DNA of 48,880 nucleotides from Bacteroidales bacterium (GTDB lineage: Bacteria > Bacteroidota > Bacteroidia > Bacteroidales > UBA932). The notes beneath the pieces were generated by a model, which saw nothing but the letters and a program-made list of their open reading frames with translations, did no database searches and had not been told where the DNA came from. Numbering within the stretch: position 1 is the stretch's first letter; each line of letters begins with the position of its first letter. The stretch spans positions 1-48,880 of the forward strand of contig JAILCZ010000075.1 in NCBI GenBank assembly GCA_024689985.1. The letters are read 5' to 3'. Of this stretch, positions 1 to 9,862 are shown piece after piece. The translations under genes were made by a program, and so were the position numbers.

Positions 1-182
1 GGCTTGCTGTCACGCATTGCTATGAAGGCTTTGTATTTGTCACCGAGGGTCTCGTCCCCGGTCTTGTCGCCCTGGACGATTTCTCCTACCTTCTTGTTGA
101 CTATCAGGATATGATTGTCTTCGTACAGAATCCTGCTTTCAAGGTCCTTGTACTCTTCTTCCGGAAGCTGTCTGTATTCCAT
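1..182 (-). CDS. RluA-family RNA pseudouridine synthase, N-terminal part (runs off window)
   Basis: Reverse-strand translation from ATG at 182: MEYRQLPEEEYKDLESRILYEDNHILIVNKKVGEIVQGDKTGDETLGDKYKAFIAMRDSKP; 'ILYEDNHILIVNKKVGEIVQGDKTGD' is typical of RluA-family proteins. Not in the ORF track because it is truncated. Confidence 0.8.
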   Translation of the reverse strand, partial: MEYRQLPEEEYKDLESRILYEDNHILIVNKKVGEIVQGDKTGDETLGDKYKAFIAMRDSK

Positions 183-322
183 GCCGCAAATGTAACAATT
201 ATAATTCATCTTCGACTGACATTTTGTCATAAAACGGAGTGTGGCACAGGATTCGTTATTTCTAAAGCGTCGTCCGGAAAGGATGACAGAACAAAAACAG
301 ATAGAAACAAAAATTAAATATT

Positions 323-2197
323 ATGGGAAAGATTATAGGAATTGACCTTGGTACGACAAACTCTTGCGTATCAGTAATGGAAGGAAACCAGCCTACCGTC
401 ATCATCAACAATGAAGGTGAGCGTACAACCCCATCAGTCGTAGCTTTCACTGACGGCGGCGAAAGAAAGATCGGTAACCCGGCTAAGCGTCAGGCTATCA
501 CCAATCCGCAGAATACCATCTTCTCAATCAAGAGATTTATGGGTGAGAAATACGATCAGGTGCAGAAGGAAATTTCACGTGTACCTTACAAGGTCGTAAA
601 CGAGAACGGCACACCTCGCGTTGACATCAACGGCCGCAACTATTCTCCTCAGGAGATTTCAGCGATGATTCTCCAGAAGATGAAGAAGACTGCCGAGGAT
701 TATCTCCGTCAGGAAGTTACGGAGGCCGTCATCACGGTTCCTGCATATTTCTCAGACTCACAGCGTCAGGCAACCAAGGAAGCCGGCAAGATCGCTGGTC
801 TCGACGTTAAGCGTATTATCAACGAGCCTACGGCCGCAGCCCTCGCTTATGGTCTTGACAAGAAGAACAAGGATATGAAGGTTGCAGTGTACGACCTCGG
901 TGGTGGTACCTTCGATATCAGTATCCTCGAACTCGGTGGCGGTGTATTCGAAGTGAAGTCTACCAACGGTGACACACACCTCGGAGGTGACGACTTTGAC
1001 CAGGCAGTCATCAACTGGCTTGCTGACGAGTTTGCTTCAGAGAACAACGGCATCGACCTCCGCAAGGACCCTATGGCCCTCCAGAGACTCAAGGAAGCTG
1101 CAGAGAAGGCCAAGATCGAGCTTTCAAACCAGAACTCAGCAGAGATCAACCTTCCTTACATTATGCCTGTTGACGGCATTCCAAAGCATCTCGTAAAGAC
1201 TCTTACAAGAGCTAAGTTCGAGCAGATCTGTGACGACCTCTTCCAGGCTACCATCAAGCCTTGCCAGCAGGCACTTGCAGACGCTCACCTCAGCACTTCA
1301 GATATTGACGAAGTCCTTCTCGTCGGTGGTTCTACACGTATTCCTAAGATCCAGGAGATCGTTAAGAACTTCTTCGGAAAGGAGCCTAACAAGAGCGTCA
1401 ACCCTGATGAGGTCGTAGCCATCGGAGCATCAATCCAGGGTGGTGTCCTCGCAGGTGACGTGAAGGATGTCCTCCTTCTCGACGTTACTCCGCTTTCACT
1501 CGGTATAGAGACCCTCGGCGGCGTGATGACAAAGCTCATCGAGTCCAACACGACCATTCCTAGCCGTAAGAGCCAGGTATTCTCAACGGCCGCTGACAAC
1601 CAGCCTTCAGTTGAGATCCGTGTCCTCCAGGGCGAGCGCCCAATGGCCAAGGACAACAAGCAGATCGGTATCTTCCATCTCGATGGAATCGCACCTGCAC
1701 CTAGGGGAATTCCTCAGATCGAGGTAACCTTCGACATCGATGCCAACGGTATCCTCAACGTATCCGCAAAGGACAAGGCTACCGGCAAGGAACAGAACAT
1801 CCGCATCGAGGCTTCATCAGGACTTTCTGATGACGAAATCCAGAGAATGCGTGACGAGGCCAAGGCAAACGAGGCCGCTGACCAGGCAGCAAAGGAGAAG
1901 GTTGACAAGGTGAACAACGGTGACTCACTGGCGTTCCAGGTTGACAAGTTCCTCAAGGAGAACGGAGACAAGATTCCTGCCGACAAGAAGTCTGCAATCG
2001 AGGCTCCTCTCGCATCCCTCAAGGAGGCTGTCAAGGCTCAGAATGTAGCCGACATCGACAAGTACACCGAAGAGGTGAACAAGATTATGGGTGAACTCTA
2101 TCAGGCAATGGGCGGTGCTCAGCAGGGCGGCCCTCAGCCAGGTCCTCAGGGCCCACAGGGTCCTCAGGGTGGAAATGACCAGCCTGACGAGCAGTAA
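323..2197 (+). CDS. dnaK: Molecular chaperone DnaK (Hsp70)
   Basis: [21 protein letters not shown] start, [15 protein letters not shown], and Hsp70 substrate-binding domain; 624 aa. Confidence 0.99.
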   Translation: MGKIIGIDLGTTNSCVSVMEGNQPTVIINNEGERTTPSVVAFTDGGERKIGNPAKRQAITNPQNTIFSIKRFMGEKYDQVQKEISRVPYKVVNENGTPRVDINGRNYSPQEISAMILQKMKKTAEDYLRQEVTEAVITVPAYFSDSQRQATKEAGKIAGLDVKRIINEPTAAALAYGLDKKNKDMKVAVYDLGGGTFDISILELGGGVFEVKSTNGDTHLGGDDFDQAVINWLADEFASENNGIDLRKDPMALQRLKEAAEKAKIELSNQNSAEINLPYIMPVDGIPKHLVKTLTRAKFEQICDDLFQATIKPCQQALADAHLSTSDIDEVLLVGGSTRIPKIQEIVKNFFGKEPNKSVNPDEVVAIGASIQGGVLAGDVKDVLLLDVTPLSLGIETLGGVMTKLIESNTTIPSRKSQVFSTAADNQPSVEIRVLQGERPMAKDNKQIGIFHLDGIAPAPRGIPQIEVTFDIDANGILNVSAKDKATGKEQNIRIEASSGLSDDEIQRMRDEAKANEAADQAAKEKVDKVNNGDSLAFQVDKFLKENGDKIPADKKSAIEAPLASLKEAVKAQNVADIDKYTEEVNKIMGELYQAMGGAQQGGPQPGPQGPQGPQGGNDQPDEQ

Positions 2198-2203
2198 AAT
2201 GAA

Positions 2204-3178
2204 ATGAATCCTACAAGGAAAATAACAGTGTTGTCAGCAGCCGCATTATGTGTGCTGCTGACTTCCGTTATTGACCTTCTTGTGGGAGAAATGAATATTT
2301 CCGTCGGAGACTTCATCCGTACGGCTTTCGGGACGGCCGACAGTTCTACTGCCGCCGTCATTTTGCATCTGAGGTTCCCTCGTGTCCTGACGGCCCTTTC
2401 TGCCGGAATGGCTCTCGCTACGGCCGGAACCCAGCTCCAGAGCGTGTTCAGAAACCCGCTCGCCGATCCTCACATAATGGGCGTCAGTTCGGGCTCAGCC
2501 CTCGGCGCAGCCATTGTGACGATGGTGTCGGGAGCCGCCGGAAGCGTGTTCTTCGGAGCCCTTGGCGGAGCCGTCGTCTCAGCCATCCTCGTGATGCTGG
2601 TAGCAGGCCGCTTCCGCAATGCATCCACCGTGCTGATTTTCGGAGTCCTCCTCGGATACATCCTCGGTGCGGCGACTTCGCTGCTGGGATATATGTCCTC
2701 GCACGAATCCCTCCGCATCTTCTACAACTGGACGGTCGGTAGCTTCGCCACCACTTCGGCATCCGGTGCCCTCGTTCTCCTTCTGGTTGCAGTGGCAGTA
2801 GTCATTGCAGCCCTCTCGGGTGCGAAGGGTCTTGACATAATGATGTTCGGCGATGAATTCGCATCCCTTTCCGGAGCGTCTCCGCGCCGCATATCCCTTG
2901 TGAACATCACGGTCTGCTGCGTTGCGACTGCAGCCGTCACATCCCTCTGCGGTCCTGTCGGTTTCGTCGGAATCGTGGCTCCCCATCTGGCCCGTATCCT
3001 TCTCGGGACATCCCTTCACAGGTATGTCATCCCGACGGCGGCCCTCTGCGGAGCATCGTTCTACCTGATTGCCGACATTCTTTCGCAGCTCAGTCCGTTC
3101 CCGCTCCCTGTAGGCAGCGTCGTAGCCGTCCTGGGAGTTCCTGTTATAATCAGCATCTTACTTTCCAAGCGCGTATGA
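2204..3178 (+). CDS. FecCD-family ABC transporter permease (iron/siderophore/cobalamin type)
   Basis: 324 aa multi-TM protein with GTQLQSVFRNPLADPHIMGVSSGSALGA and CGPVGFVGIVAPHLAR, FecCD/BtuC signatures. Confidence 0.93.
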   Translation: MNPTRKITVLSAAALCVLLTSVIDLLVGEMNISVGDFIRTAFGTADSSTAAVILHLRFPRVLTALSAGMALATAGTQLQSVFRNPLADPHIMGVSSGSALGAAIVTMVSGAAGSVFFGALGGAVVSAILVMLVAGRFRNASTVLIFGVLLGYILGAATSLLGYMSSHESLRIFYNWTVGSFATTSASGALVLLLVAVAVVIAALSGAKGLDIMMFGDEFASLSGASPRRISLVNITVCCVATAAVTSLCGPVGFVGIVAPHLARILLGTSLHRYVIPTAALCGASFYLIADILSQLSPFPLPVGSVVAVLGVPVIISILLSKRV

Positions 3179-3753
3179 TAGAAGTCAAACATCTGAGTCT
3201 CGGCTATGGAGACAAGAAAGTCATCGACGACCTCTCGTTTGAGATTGCCGACGGCTGTCTCGTGCTTCTCGAAGGACCGAACGGGTCCGGAAAGTCTACA
3301 CTTCTGAGGGCTCTTGCCAGGGAGGACAGGACGCGCGTGATGCTGCCTACCAATGTGCCCAAGGTAAAGGGTTTCACCCTTATGGATTTTGCCCGCACCG
3401 GTATGTTCACTGAGGTGGACAGGCTAGGAAGAGGCTCCCGCGACGTGGACGAGGCTCTTGCCGAGGCTATGGAAATGATAGGTATTTCGCATCTGAGAGA
3501 CAGGGACATCTCCAGCCTTTCCGACGGAGAGTTCCGCAAGGGCTGCATTGCTGCGGCAATTTCCCGCAGGGGAGCGTCGGCCCTGCTTCTGGACGAACCT
3601 ACGGTATTCCTGGATGTCCCGGGAAGGGTAGCCGTATTCGAAACTCTTGCAAAAATTGCCCGTGAACGCAATATCCCGGTGCTTTTCTCATCTCACGACA
3701 TCTACGATGCAAAGCGATTCTGCGATAAAGTTATTTCGCTGAATAATTCGTAA
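3175..3753 (+). CDS. ABC transporter ATP-binding protein (FecE/BtuD-like)
   Basis: Walker [10 protein letters not shown], Walker B LLLDEPT, 4-bp ATGA overlap with the permease stop. Confidence 0.92.
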   Translation: MIEVKHLSLGYGDKKVIDDLSFEIADGCLVLLEGPNGSGKSTLLRALAREDRTRVMLPTNVPKVKGFTLMDFARTGMFTEVDRLGRGSRDVDEALAEAMEMIGISHLRDRDISSLSDGEFRKGCIAAAISRRGASALLLDEPTVFLDVPGRVAVFETLAKIARERNIPVLFSSHDIYDAKRFCDKVISLNNS

Positions 3754-3758
3754 CTTTG
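3751..3758 (+). promoter_or_regulatory. -7 element upstream of uvrA, overlapping the ABC ATPase stop codon
   Basis: TAACTTTG (TAnnTTTG), 28 nt upstream of ATG 3787. Confidence 0.5.
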
Positions 3759-3786
3759 CCGTCTGCCCCAAAGGGGCAGGCTCGAT

Positions 3787-6615
3787 ATGGCAGACAAGGA
3801 AAACATACTCATAAAAGGAGCCAGGGTCAACAACCTGAAGAACATCACGCTGGAAATCCCGCGCGGCAAATTTGTCGTAATCACAGGCATCTCCGGCTCG
3901 GGAAAATCTTCCCTGGCCTTCGATACCCTCTATGCCGAGGGACAGAGGCGTTTTGCCGAAAGTCTGTCGTCCTATGCCAGACAATTTCTCGGAAGGATGG
4001 CCAAGCCTGATGTGGACCTCATAGAAGGCATACCTCCGGCTGTCGCCATAGAACAGAAAGTCAATACCAAGAATCCCCGCTCGACCGTAGCCACTACTAC
4101 GGAAATCTACGACTACCTCCGAATCATCTTCGCGAGGGTGGGCCACACCTTCTCTCCGGTCAGCGGCAGGGAAGTGAAGGCTGACACGATGAACGATGTC
4201 GTGGAACACATTATGTCGAAGAAAGGGGAGACCCTGCTTCTGCTTTCAGACATTGACTGGAAGGACAGGGAAGACAAGGTGGAGATGATGCTCGATTTCA
4301 AGGAGAGGGGCTTCACCAGACTCTACGCCGACGGTCCGGTAAGGATCGAGGATATGATGAAGAAAGACGGAAACTATCCTGACGAAGTTTATCTTCTGAT
4401 TGACCGCGTAAGGGTCCCGAAAGATTTCTCAACCCTTTCAGAACAGGAATTCGGGGACTGGAAGGCCAGGCTTCTGGCCTCGGTCGATACGGCCTTCCAC
4501 GAAGGAAAGGGCCGCGTCTTCGTGTTCGGAAGCGAGAATGCCGGATTCTCAACCAGGCTTGAACTGGACGGAATGACGTTCCGTGAGCCTGACGAATATT
4601 TGTTCAGCTTCAACAACCCTCTCGGAGCCTGCCCGGTATGCGGCGGACTCGGCAAGATCATAGGCGTAAGCGAGGATCTCGTCATTCCTGACAAGTCCAA
4701 GAGCATCTATGACGGTGCGATCGCCTGCTGGAGGGGAGAGAAGATGGGCTGGTTCAGGGACCAGCTTGTAAAGTGCGCCGAAAAATACGGAATTCCTATT
4801 TTCGAGCCTTATGCGAAGCTGTCTCAGAAAGTCAAGAACATTATCTGGGATACCCACAGTGTGGACGGGGATGATACTACCTTCCCCGGAATCAATGAAT
4901 TCTTCAGCTGGGTCGAGGCCAACAGGTACAAGATCCAGTACAAGTATATGCTCAGCCGTTTCTCAGGCAGGACAACTTGTCACGCCTGTCACGGTACCAG
5001 ACTCCGTGAGGAGGCCCTTTATGTTCGTGTCGCCGGAAAGAACATCGGCGAGGTCCTCAATATGAACGTGGACCAGGCCCTGGACTTCTTCACGAACCTG
5101 AATCTTCCGGAGAACGAATATGCAGTGGTCAGGAAGGCCGTCGAGGAAATCGTTTCCAGACTGAAATACATTCAGGACGTGGGTCTTTCCTACCTTACCC
5201 TCGACAGAACCTGCAACACCCTTTCCGGAGGTGAGAGCCAGAGAATCAACCTGGTAACAGCCCTGGGAAGTTCCCTCGTGGGTTCTATGTACATTCTGGA
5301 CGAACCGAGCATCGGCCTGCATCCCCGTGATACCAGACGGCTGATCGGTGTCCTCGAAAGACTGAGGGACCTCGGAAATACAGTTGTCGTCGTTGAACAC
5401 GACGAGGAAATAATGAGGGCGGCAGATGTCCTCATAGATATGGGACCGAGGGCCGGAATTGACGGAGGAACCGTCGTATTCAACGGCAAGCTTCCGGAAA
5501 AGCCTGAGGCTGATGCAGTCAGCAAATCCATAACTCTTCAGTATCTGACCGGAGCAATAGGCCGATACAACAGGAAAAAACACGGTTGGAACTACTCTGT
5601 AACGGTACAGGGCGCTATGGAGCACAACCTGAAGAACATAGATGTCAAGTTCCCTCTCGGAGTGCTTACGGCCGTCACTGGAGTGAGCGGCTCCGGAAAG
5701 AGTTCCCTCGTGGGAGACATCCTCTATCCGGCCCTCAACCGTAAGATAAATGATTCCGGAGACCTTCCTGGTACGTTCAAGGGCCTGTCAGGAAACGTGG
5801 ACAGGATTTCCCGGATAGAATATGTGGACCAGAATCCGATAGGAAAGAGCACCAGGAGCAACGCCGTCACCTATCTCAAGGTGTATGACGACATACGCAA
5901 GCTCCTTTCACTCCAGCAATATGCCAAGATCAACGGCTATTCACCGGCCTACTTCTCCTTCAACCAGGACGGAGGCCGATGCCCCGAATGTCAGGGTGAG
6001 GGAATCGTCAAGATCGAGATGCAGTTTATGGCCGACGTGACTATGGTCTGCGAGGCCTGCGGCGGAAAGCGCTTCAAGCCGGATGTCCTGGAGGTTCGAT
6101 ACAAAGGAAAGAACATAGACGACATCCTGAATATGAGCATCGAGGAGGCCATCTGCTTCTTCGGCGGTCAGGATGACGAACTGGCAAAGACGATTGCCTA
6201 CAAACTCCAGCCGCTCGTGGATGTGGGCCTCTCATACATCAAGCTCGGCCAGAGCAGCAGCACCCTTTCCGGAGGAGAGAGCCAGAGAATCAAGCTGGCC
6301 TACTTCCTTTCAATGAGCGAGTCTTCCGACAAGCTCAAGAACGGCAAGATTCTTTTCCTTTTCGACGAGCCTACTACCGGCCTCCATTTCTACGATGTCG
6401 AAAAGCTCCTCAAGGCCTTCGACGTCCTCATCGACAAAGGCCATACCGTCATCGTCGTGGAACACAACCTCGATGTGGTGAGGGCCGCCGACTGGGTGAT
6501 TGACCTTGGACCTGATGCTGGAGATGCGGGTGGAGAGGTGGTCTTCGCCGGAACCCCTGAGCAGATGATTGAAAAGGGAAATACGATTACAGCTGAATAC
6601 CTGAAAAAACTTTAA
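3787..6615 (+). CDS. uvrA: Excinuclease ABC subunit A
   Basis: 942 aa; [37 protein letters not shown], two LSGGESQRI motifs, zinc CxxC motifs. Confidence 0.99.
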   Translation: MADKENILIKGARVNNLKNITLEIPRGKFVVITGISGSGKSSLAFDTLYAEGQRRFAESLSSYARQFLGRMAKPDVDLIEGIPPAVAIEQKVNTKNPRSTVATTTEIYDYLRIIFARVGHTFSPVSGREVKADTMNDVVEHIMSKKGETLLLLSDIDWKDREDKVEMMLDFKERGFTRLYADGPVRIEDMMKKDGNYPDEVYLLIDRVRVPKDFSTLSEQEFGDWKARLLASVDTAFHEGKGRVFVFGSENAGFSTRLELDGMTFREPDEYLFSFNNPLGACPVCGGLGKIIGVSEDLVIPDKSKSIYDGAIACWRGEKMGWFRDQLVKCAEKYGIPIFEPYAKLSQKVKNIIWDTHSVDGDDTTFPGINEFFSWVEANRYKIQYKYMLSRFSGRTTCHACHGTRLREEALYVRVAGKNIGEVLNMNVDQALDFFTNLNLPENEYAVVRKAVEEIVSRLKYIQDVGLSYLTLDRTCNTLSGGESQRINLVTALGSSLVGSMYILDEPSIGLHPRDTRRLIGVLERLRDLGNTVVVVEHDEEIMRAADVLIDMGPRAGIDGGTVVFNGKLPEKPEADAVSKSITLQYLTGAIGRYNRKKHGWNYSVTVQGAMEHNLKNIDVKFPLGVLTAVTGVSGSGKSSLVGDILYPALNRKINDSGDLPGTFKGLSGNVDRISRIEYVDQNPIGKSTRSNAVTYLKVYDDIRKLLSLQQYAKINGYSPAYFSFNQDGGRCPECQGEGIVKIEMQFMADVTMVCEACGGKRFKPDVLEVRYKGKNIDDILNMSIEEAICFFGGQDDELAKTIAYKLQPLVDVGLSYIKLGQSSSTLSGGESQRIKLAYFLSMSESSDKLKNGKILFLFDEPTTGLHFYDVEKLLKAFDVLIDKGHTVIVVEHNLDVVRAADWVIDLGPDAGDAGGEVVFAGTPEQMIEKGNTITAEYLKKL

Positions 6616-6617
6616 AT

Positions 6618-7859
6618 ATGGTACGTTTCTTCTACAACATTGTAATGCAGGTCGCCATGTTCGGCGCCAGGATCATTGCACTTTGGAATCCTAAGGTGAA
6701 ACTCTTCGTGAAGGGCCGCAAAGGTCTTCTCGAGAGGATAGAGCAGGCTTGTGGCAAGGAGAAGGATATCATCTGGTTCCATACTTCCTCATACGGAGAT
6801 TTCGAGGAAGGCCGTCCTATCATCGATGAAACCCGCAAGCGTTATCCGGACGCGAAGATTCTCCTCACGTTCTTCTCGCCTGCTGGTTACGAGATGCGCA
6901 AGTCTTACAAGAGCGTGGACTGGGTTTTCTATCTGCCTATGGACAATATCAGGAATGTCCGCAGGTTCCTCGATATCGTCCGCCCCAAGAAGGCCATCTT
7001 CACCCTCGGCGAGTATTGGTACAACTACCTCACTGAGCTCCGTGACAGGAATATCGATACCTATGTGATGTCAGTCAGGATTCTTCCAACGTCGCCATAT
7101 CTGAAGTGGTACGGCTTCCTTCACAGGAACCTTTTCAGAACCTGTTACAAGAAGATAATCGTCAAGGATGCCGTTACGGAGAACATCCTCCACGGAATCG
7201 GAGCAGACGCTGCCGTGAAGGTGGGAGACGCAAGGTTTGACAGGGTAATCGACATAGCCAACGAGAAGTGGAGCGACCCTATTGTTGAGAAATGGGCGTG
7301 CGGCAAGAAGGTGTTCATAGCAGGAAGTACCTGTGAGGGTGACGATGACATCGTACTCGCAACAGCGGCAAAGCATCCTGAGATGAAGTTCCTCTTCATC
7401 CCTCACGAACTCTTCCCGGAACCTGTGCTCCATATAAAGGCGGAGGCTAAGCACGGATGCGTCGTATATACTGAGACTAATGCCGAAGACCAGGCTCTTG
7501 AAAGCGCTCAGATACTGGTCATCAATACCGTAGGCCTCCTCGCCAGAGTCTATCGTTACGGTTTTGCCTCATACATCGGAGGAGGCTTCATCAATATGCC
7601 TCACAGCGTGATTGAACCAGCCGTTTACGGTCTTCCGGTAGGAATGGGACCTCAGTATCAGAGAGACCTTCACTTCGTGGACCTTCTCGAAATGGGAGCA
7701 GGTGCATCTTTCAAGAATGCCGCTGAATTCGAGGCCTGGTACGACAAGATTGTCTCAGACCCAGCCTTCCTCGATCAGGCCAGCAAGAAGGCCGCGGCTT
7801 ATTGTGACGAGAACAAAGGTGCAACCGATACAATTATGAAACTTATCTTCGGAGCCTAG
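6618..7859 (+). CDS. waaA: 3-deoxy-D-manno-octulosonic acid transferase-like glycosyltransferase (KdtA/WaaA)
   Basis: 413 aa; 'IIWFHTSSYGDFEEGRPIIDETRKRYPDAKILLTFFSPAGYEMRKSYKSVDWVFYLPMD' matches the KdtA N-domain pattern; 2-bp gap from uvrA. Confidence 0.88.
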   Translation: MVRFFYNIVMQVAMFGARIIALWNPKVKLFVKGRKGLLERIEQACGKEKDIIWFHTSSYGDFEEGRPIIDETRKRYPDAKILLTFFSPAGYEMRKSYKSVDWVFYLPMDNIRNVRRFLDIVRPKKAIFTLGEYWYNYLTELRDRNIDTYVMSVRILPTSPYLKWYGFLHRNLFRTCYKKIIVKDAVTENILHGIGADAAVKVGDARFDRVIDIANEKWSDPIVEKWACGKKVFIAGSTCEGDDDIVLATAAKHPEMKFLFIPHELFPEPVLHIKAEAKHGCVVYTETNAEDQALESAQILVINTVGLLARVYRYGFASYIGGGFINMPHSVIEPAVYGLPVGMGPQYQRDLHFVDLLEMGAGASFKNAAEFEAWYDKIVSDPAFLDQASKKAAAYCDENKGATDTIMKLIFGA

Positions 7860-9688
7860 CTGCCGTTGGGTGCGAGGGCGCTCTTGTCAGTCCTCCAGGA
7901 ATCGTCCAGGTTGAGGCCTGTGCCTTCCGGAGTTATTACGAATCTGTAGCTGCCGTTCCTTTCGACATCGTAGTTTCCTTTGGAATCCCGGATGTAGAAT
8001 CTGTATCTGAGGTATTCTCCGGGTTTTGTATAATAAAGGGTGGAATAGTATTCCGCCCTTATTTCTATATAGGAGCAGAGCTTTTTCCTCGGGTCGTCAA
8101 GCTCTCCGTTGAGATTTTCCATCTGGTAGAGGGTGAGGCTGTCCTTGAGACCGAAAGTTTCGGCATAGCCCGTGGAGAAGATGTCGTATGTCGTCTCGGC
8201 ACGGCTTCCGGTGAATAGCATTGCCGATCTCGGACAGTTGCCGATCCTGGCATCCGTAAGGATGAGTTTTACGTCAGGATTCAGCTTCGTCCTGTCTGCA
8301 ACGACCTTTATCCTCGCCATCATTCTCTCCAGTTCCATATTCAGGGCATCTCCCGTGATTTCGTATCCTTTTAGCTTTCCGCACATAGGTATGCCTTCGG
8401 TAAATTCGTCCGGATAGGCAATCCAGTATCGGTATTTTTCTATTTCTTCCCTGGTCTTGAGATTGAGGGCGTAGCCGAGGTTCGCGCAGGCATAGATGTC
8501 ATATCTGCATCCCCTCAGCAGCTTCAGCTCCATCTTTCCGTTCCTGGAATAAACTTTCTCCTCAAGCAGTCCTTCCTCGTCGAAGATGAAGAGGTTGAGG
8601 TTGGAAATCTTGTCTTCAGTGTCTTTGGCCTTGACGCTGAAAGGCACCATCACGGTTTCCTTCTCGTCCCACTTCCTGGCCGTACATTTCACCGAGATCA
8701 TTCCAGGGTCTATCGGGATGTCAGGGTCCAGGGTGCCTTTGCGGTTTATGGTAATGTCATAGTTGTAGCTTATGTTCTTTTCCAGCCTGAGGTCGATAGG
8801 GTAGTAGTAGGTCCTGCCTTCGATTTCTCCTTCAATGACCAGGCGGGTGCAGGGCTTTCCTACAGTCTTTCCGTCATTGGTATTTGGGTAGGCGTGAAGT
8901 GATGTCAGAGGCCAGATTTTCTTCGTGGATACGGTGAAGCCGTAGTCGTGCATCAGAAGATTCCTGTCTTTCATCCCTTCCATTTCCCTTTCGTCATATC
9001 TGCCGGAGTTCAGGAAGACGCCAGGGGCTTCATAGTCTCCGAACCGGCATCTACCGCTGACATTGGTGAGGTAGAAGCGCACCTTCTTCAGTTTCTCTCC
9101 CTCATATGGCTTCCCCTTGAAGTCGCAGCAGATGGTCTTGACGTTCACTTCGGCCATCATCGGTTTCAGAGTCAGCTTCAGGTTTTTCTCAGATGCCGTA
9201 CCGAATCGCGTCTGCGCCGTCATTATGGGCATTTCTCCGCTCTCGTCGGTCAGTTGGGCGAATGAGGACAGAAACGCTTCGTAGCGGCTTGTTCCGGCCC
9301 ATTCCAGCCGTCCCTCCGGAATGTTTGCAACCAGAAACAGGATCTTCTTTCCGCAACGGGATGTGGACCTTACCTTCGAGGCCGTGACAGGGGAGATTCT
9401 CTGGTGTGAGTCCAGGGCTTTCAGGCTGTCGTCATTGAATATATATATGTCCAAACTTGAAATCACCGTGCCCGTGGCCTTGGTCAGTGTCATTTCAAAT
9501 GATGTGGTGTCGTCGTCCTCCCGGACCTCCGGAGTAAAGTCGGAGCGATCGCAGGAGGTTAATATACAGGCCGGAAATGAAGCAAGTAAGCAAGATGCGG
9601 CAAGAACGCCGCCAAGGAAAAGACTCCGGCCCTTTTTCAAGGCGTAATCCCTACGGCTTTCGGTTTTGAGGTTTTCTTCGTTTTTCAT
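7856..9688 (-). CDS. FimB/Mfa2-like (fimbrillin family) lipoprotein with two tandem modules
   Basis: Lipobox-like ...ILTSC in a long signal region; ISSLDIYIFNDD and ISNLNLFIFDEEG motifs characteristic of Bacteroidales Mfa2/FimB-type proteins. Confidence 0.7.
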   Translation of the reverse strand: MKNEENLKTESRRDYALKKGRSLFLGGVLAASCLLASFPACILTSCDRSDFTPEVREDDDTTSFEMTLTKATGTVISSLDIYIFNDDSLKALDSHQRISPVTASKVRSTSRCGKKILFLVANIPEGRLEWAGTSRYEAFLSSFAQLTDESGEMPIMTAQTRFGTASEKNLKLTLKPMMAEVNVKTICCDFKGKPYEGEKLKKVRFYLTNVSGRCRFGDYEAPGVFLNSGRYDEREMEGMKDRNLLMHDYGFTVSTKKIWPLTSLHAYPNTNDGKTVGKPCTRLVIEGEIEGRTYYYPIDLRLEKNISYNYDITINRKGTLDPDIPIDPGMISVKCTARKWDEKETVMVPFSVKAKDTEDKISNLNLFIFDEEGLLEEKVYSRNGKMELKLLRGCRYDIYACANLGYALNLKTREEIEKYRYWIAYPDEFTEGIPMCGKLKGYEITGDALNMELERMMARIKVVADRTKLNPDVKLILTDARIGNCPRSAMLFTGSRAETTYDIFSTGYAETFGLKDSLTLYQMENLNGELDDPRKKLCSYIEIRAEYYSTLYYTKPGEYLRYRFYIRDSKGNYDVERNGSYRFVITPEGTGLNLDDSWRTDKSALAPNGS

Positions 9689-9711
9689 AGTCTTGACCGT
9701 TTGGTTCTGAA

Positions 9712-9719
9712 CAAAATTA
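9712..9719 (-). promoter_or_regulatory. -7 element upstream of the fimbrillin-like lipoprotein
   Basis: TAATTTTG on the - strand, 1 bp from the hairpin 9721-9747; no clear -33. Confidence 0.45.
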
Positions 9720-9720
9720 A

Positions 9721-9747
9721 CCCCGGAGAAAAGAAATCTCTCCGGGG
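9721..9747 (-). terminator. Second GC-rich hairpin between nqrF and the fimbrillin-like gene (possible terminator/leader structure)
   Basis: CCCCGGAGA - 9 nt - TCTCCGGGG perfect 9-bp stem, followed on the - strand by TTAATTTTG. Confidence 0.55.
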
Positions 9748-9823
9748 TAATTCATATTATTGTTATACTCTTCGTTTCCTTGGAAAATCTTGTGCTTTTG
9801 ACTTCGTTTTTCCGTCGAAACAA

Positions 9824-9851
9824 AAAACCGAATGAAAAATCATTCGGTTTT
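9824..9851 (-). terminator. Intrinsic terminator of the nqr operon
   Basis: AAAACCGAATGA - AAAA - TCATTCGGTTTT, perfect 12-bp stem, T-tract on the - strand; 12 nt past nqrF stop. Confidence 0.92.
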
Positions 9852-9862
9852 CTGAGTATTCA

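Noticed and set aside
217-229. TGACA-TTT-TGTCA dyad upstream of dnaK as a heat-shock operator
   Set aside because: Only 5-bp arms, far from the start codon, does not match CIRCE; could be chance.
9717-9755. 12-codon - strand mini-ORF (MNYPGEISFLRG) exactly across the hairpin 9721-9747, suggesting a leader peptide
   Set aside because: No promoter upstream that I can see, no regulatory codon run, and such short ORFs arise easily by chance.
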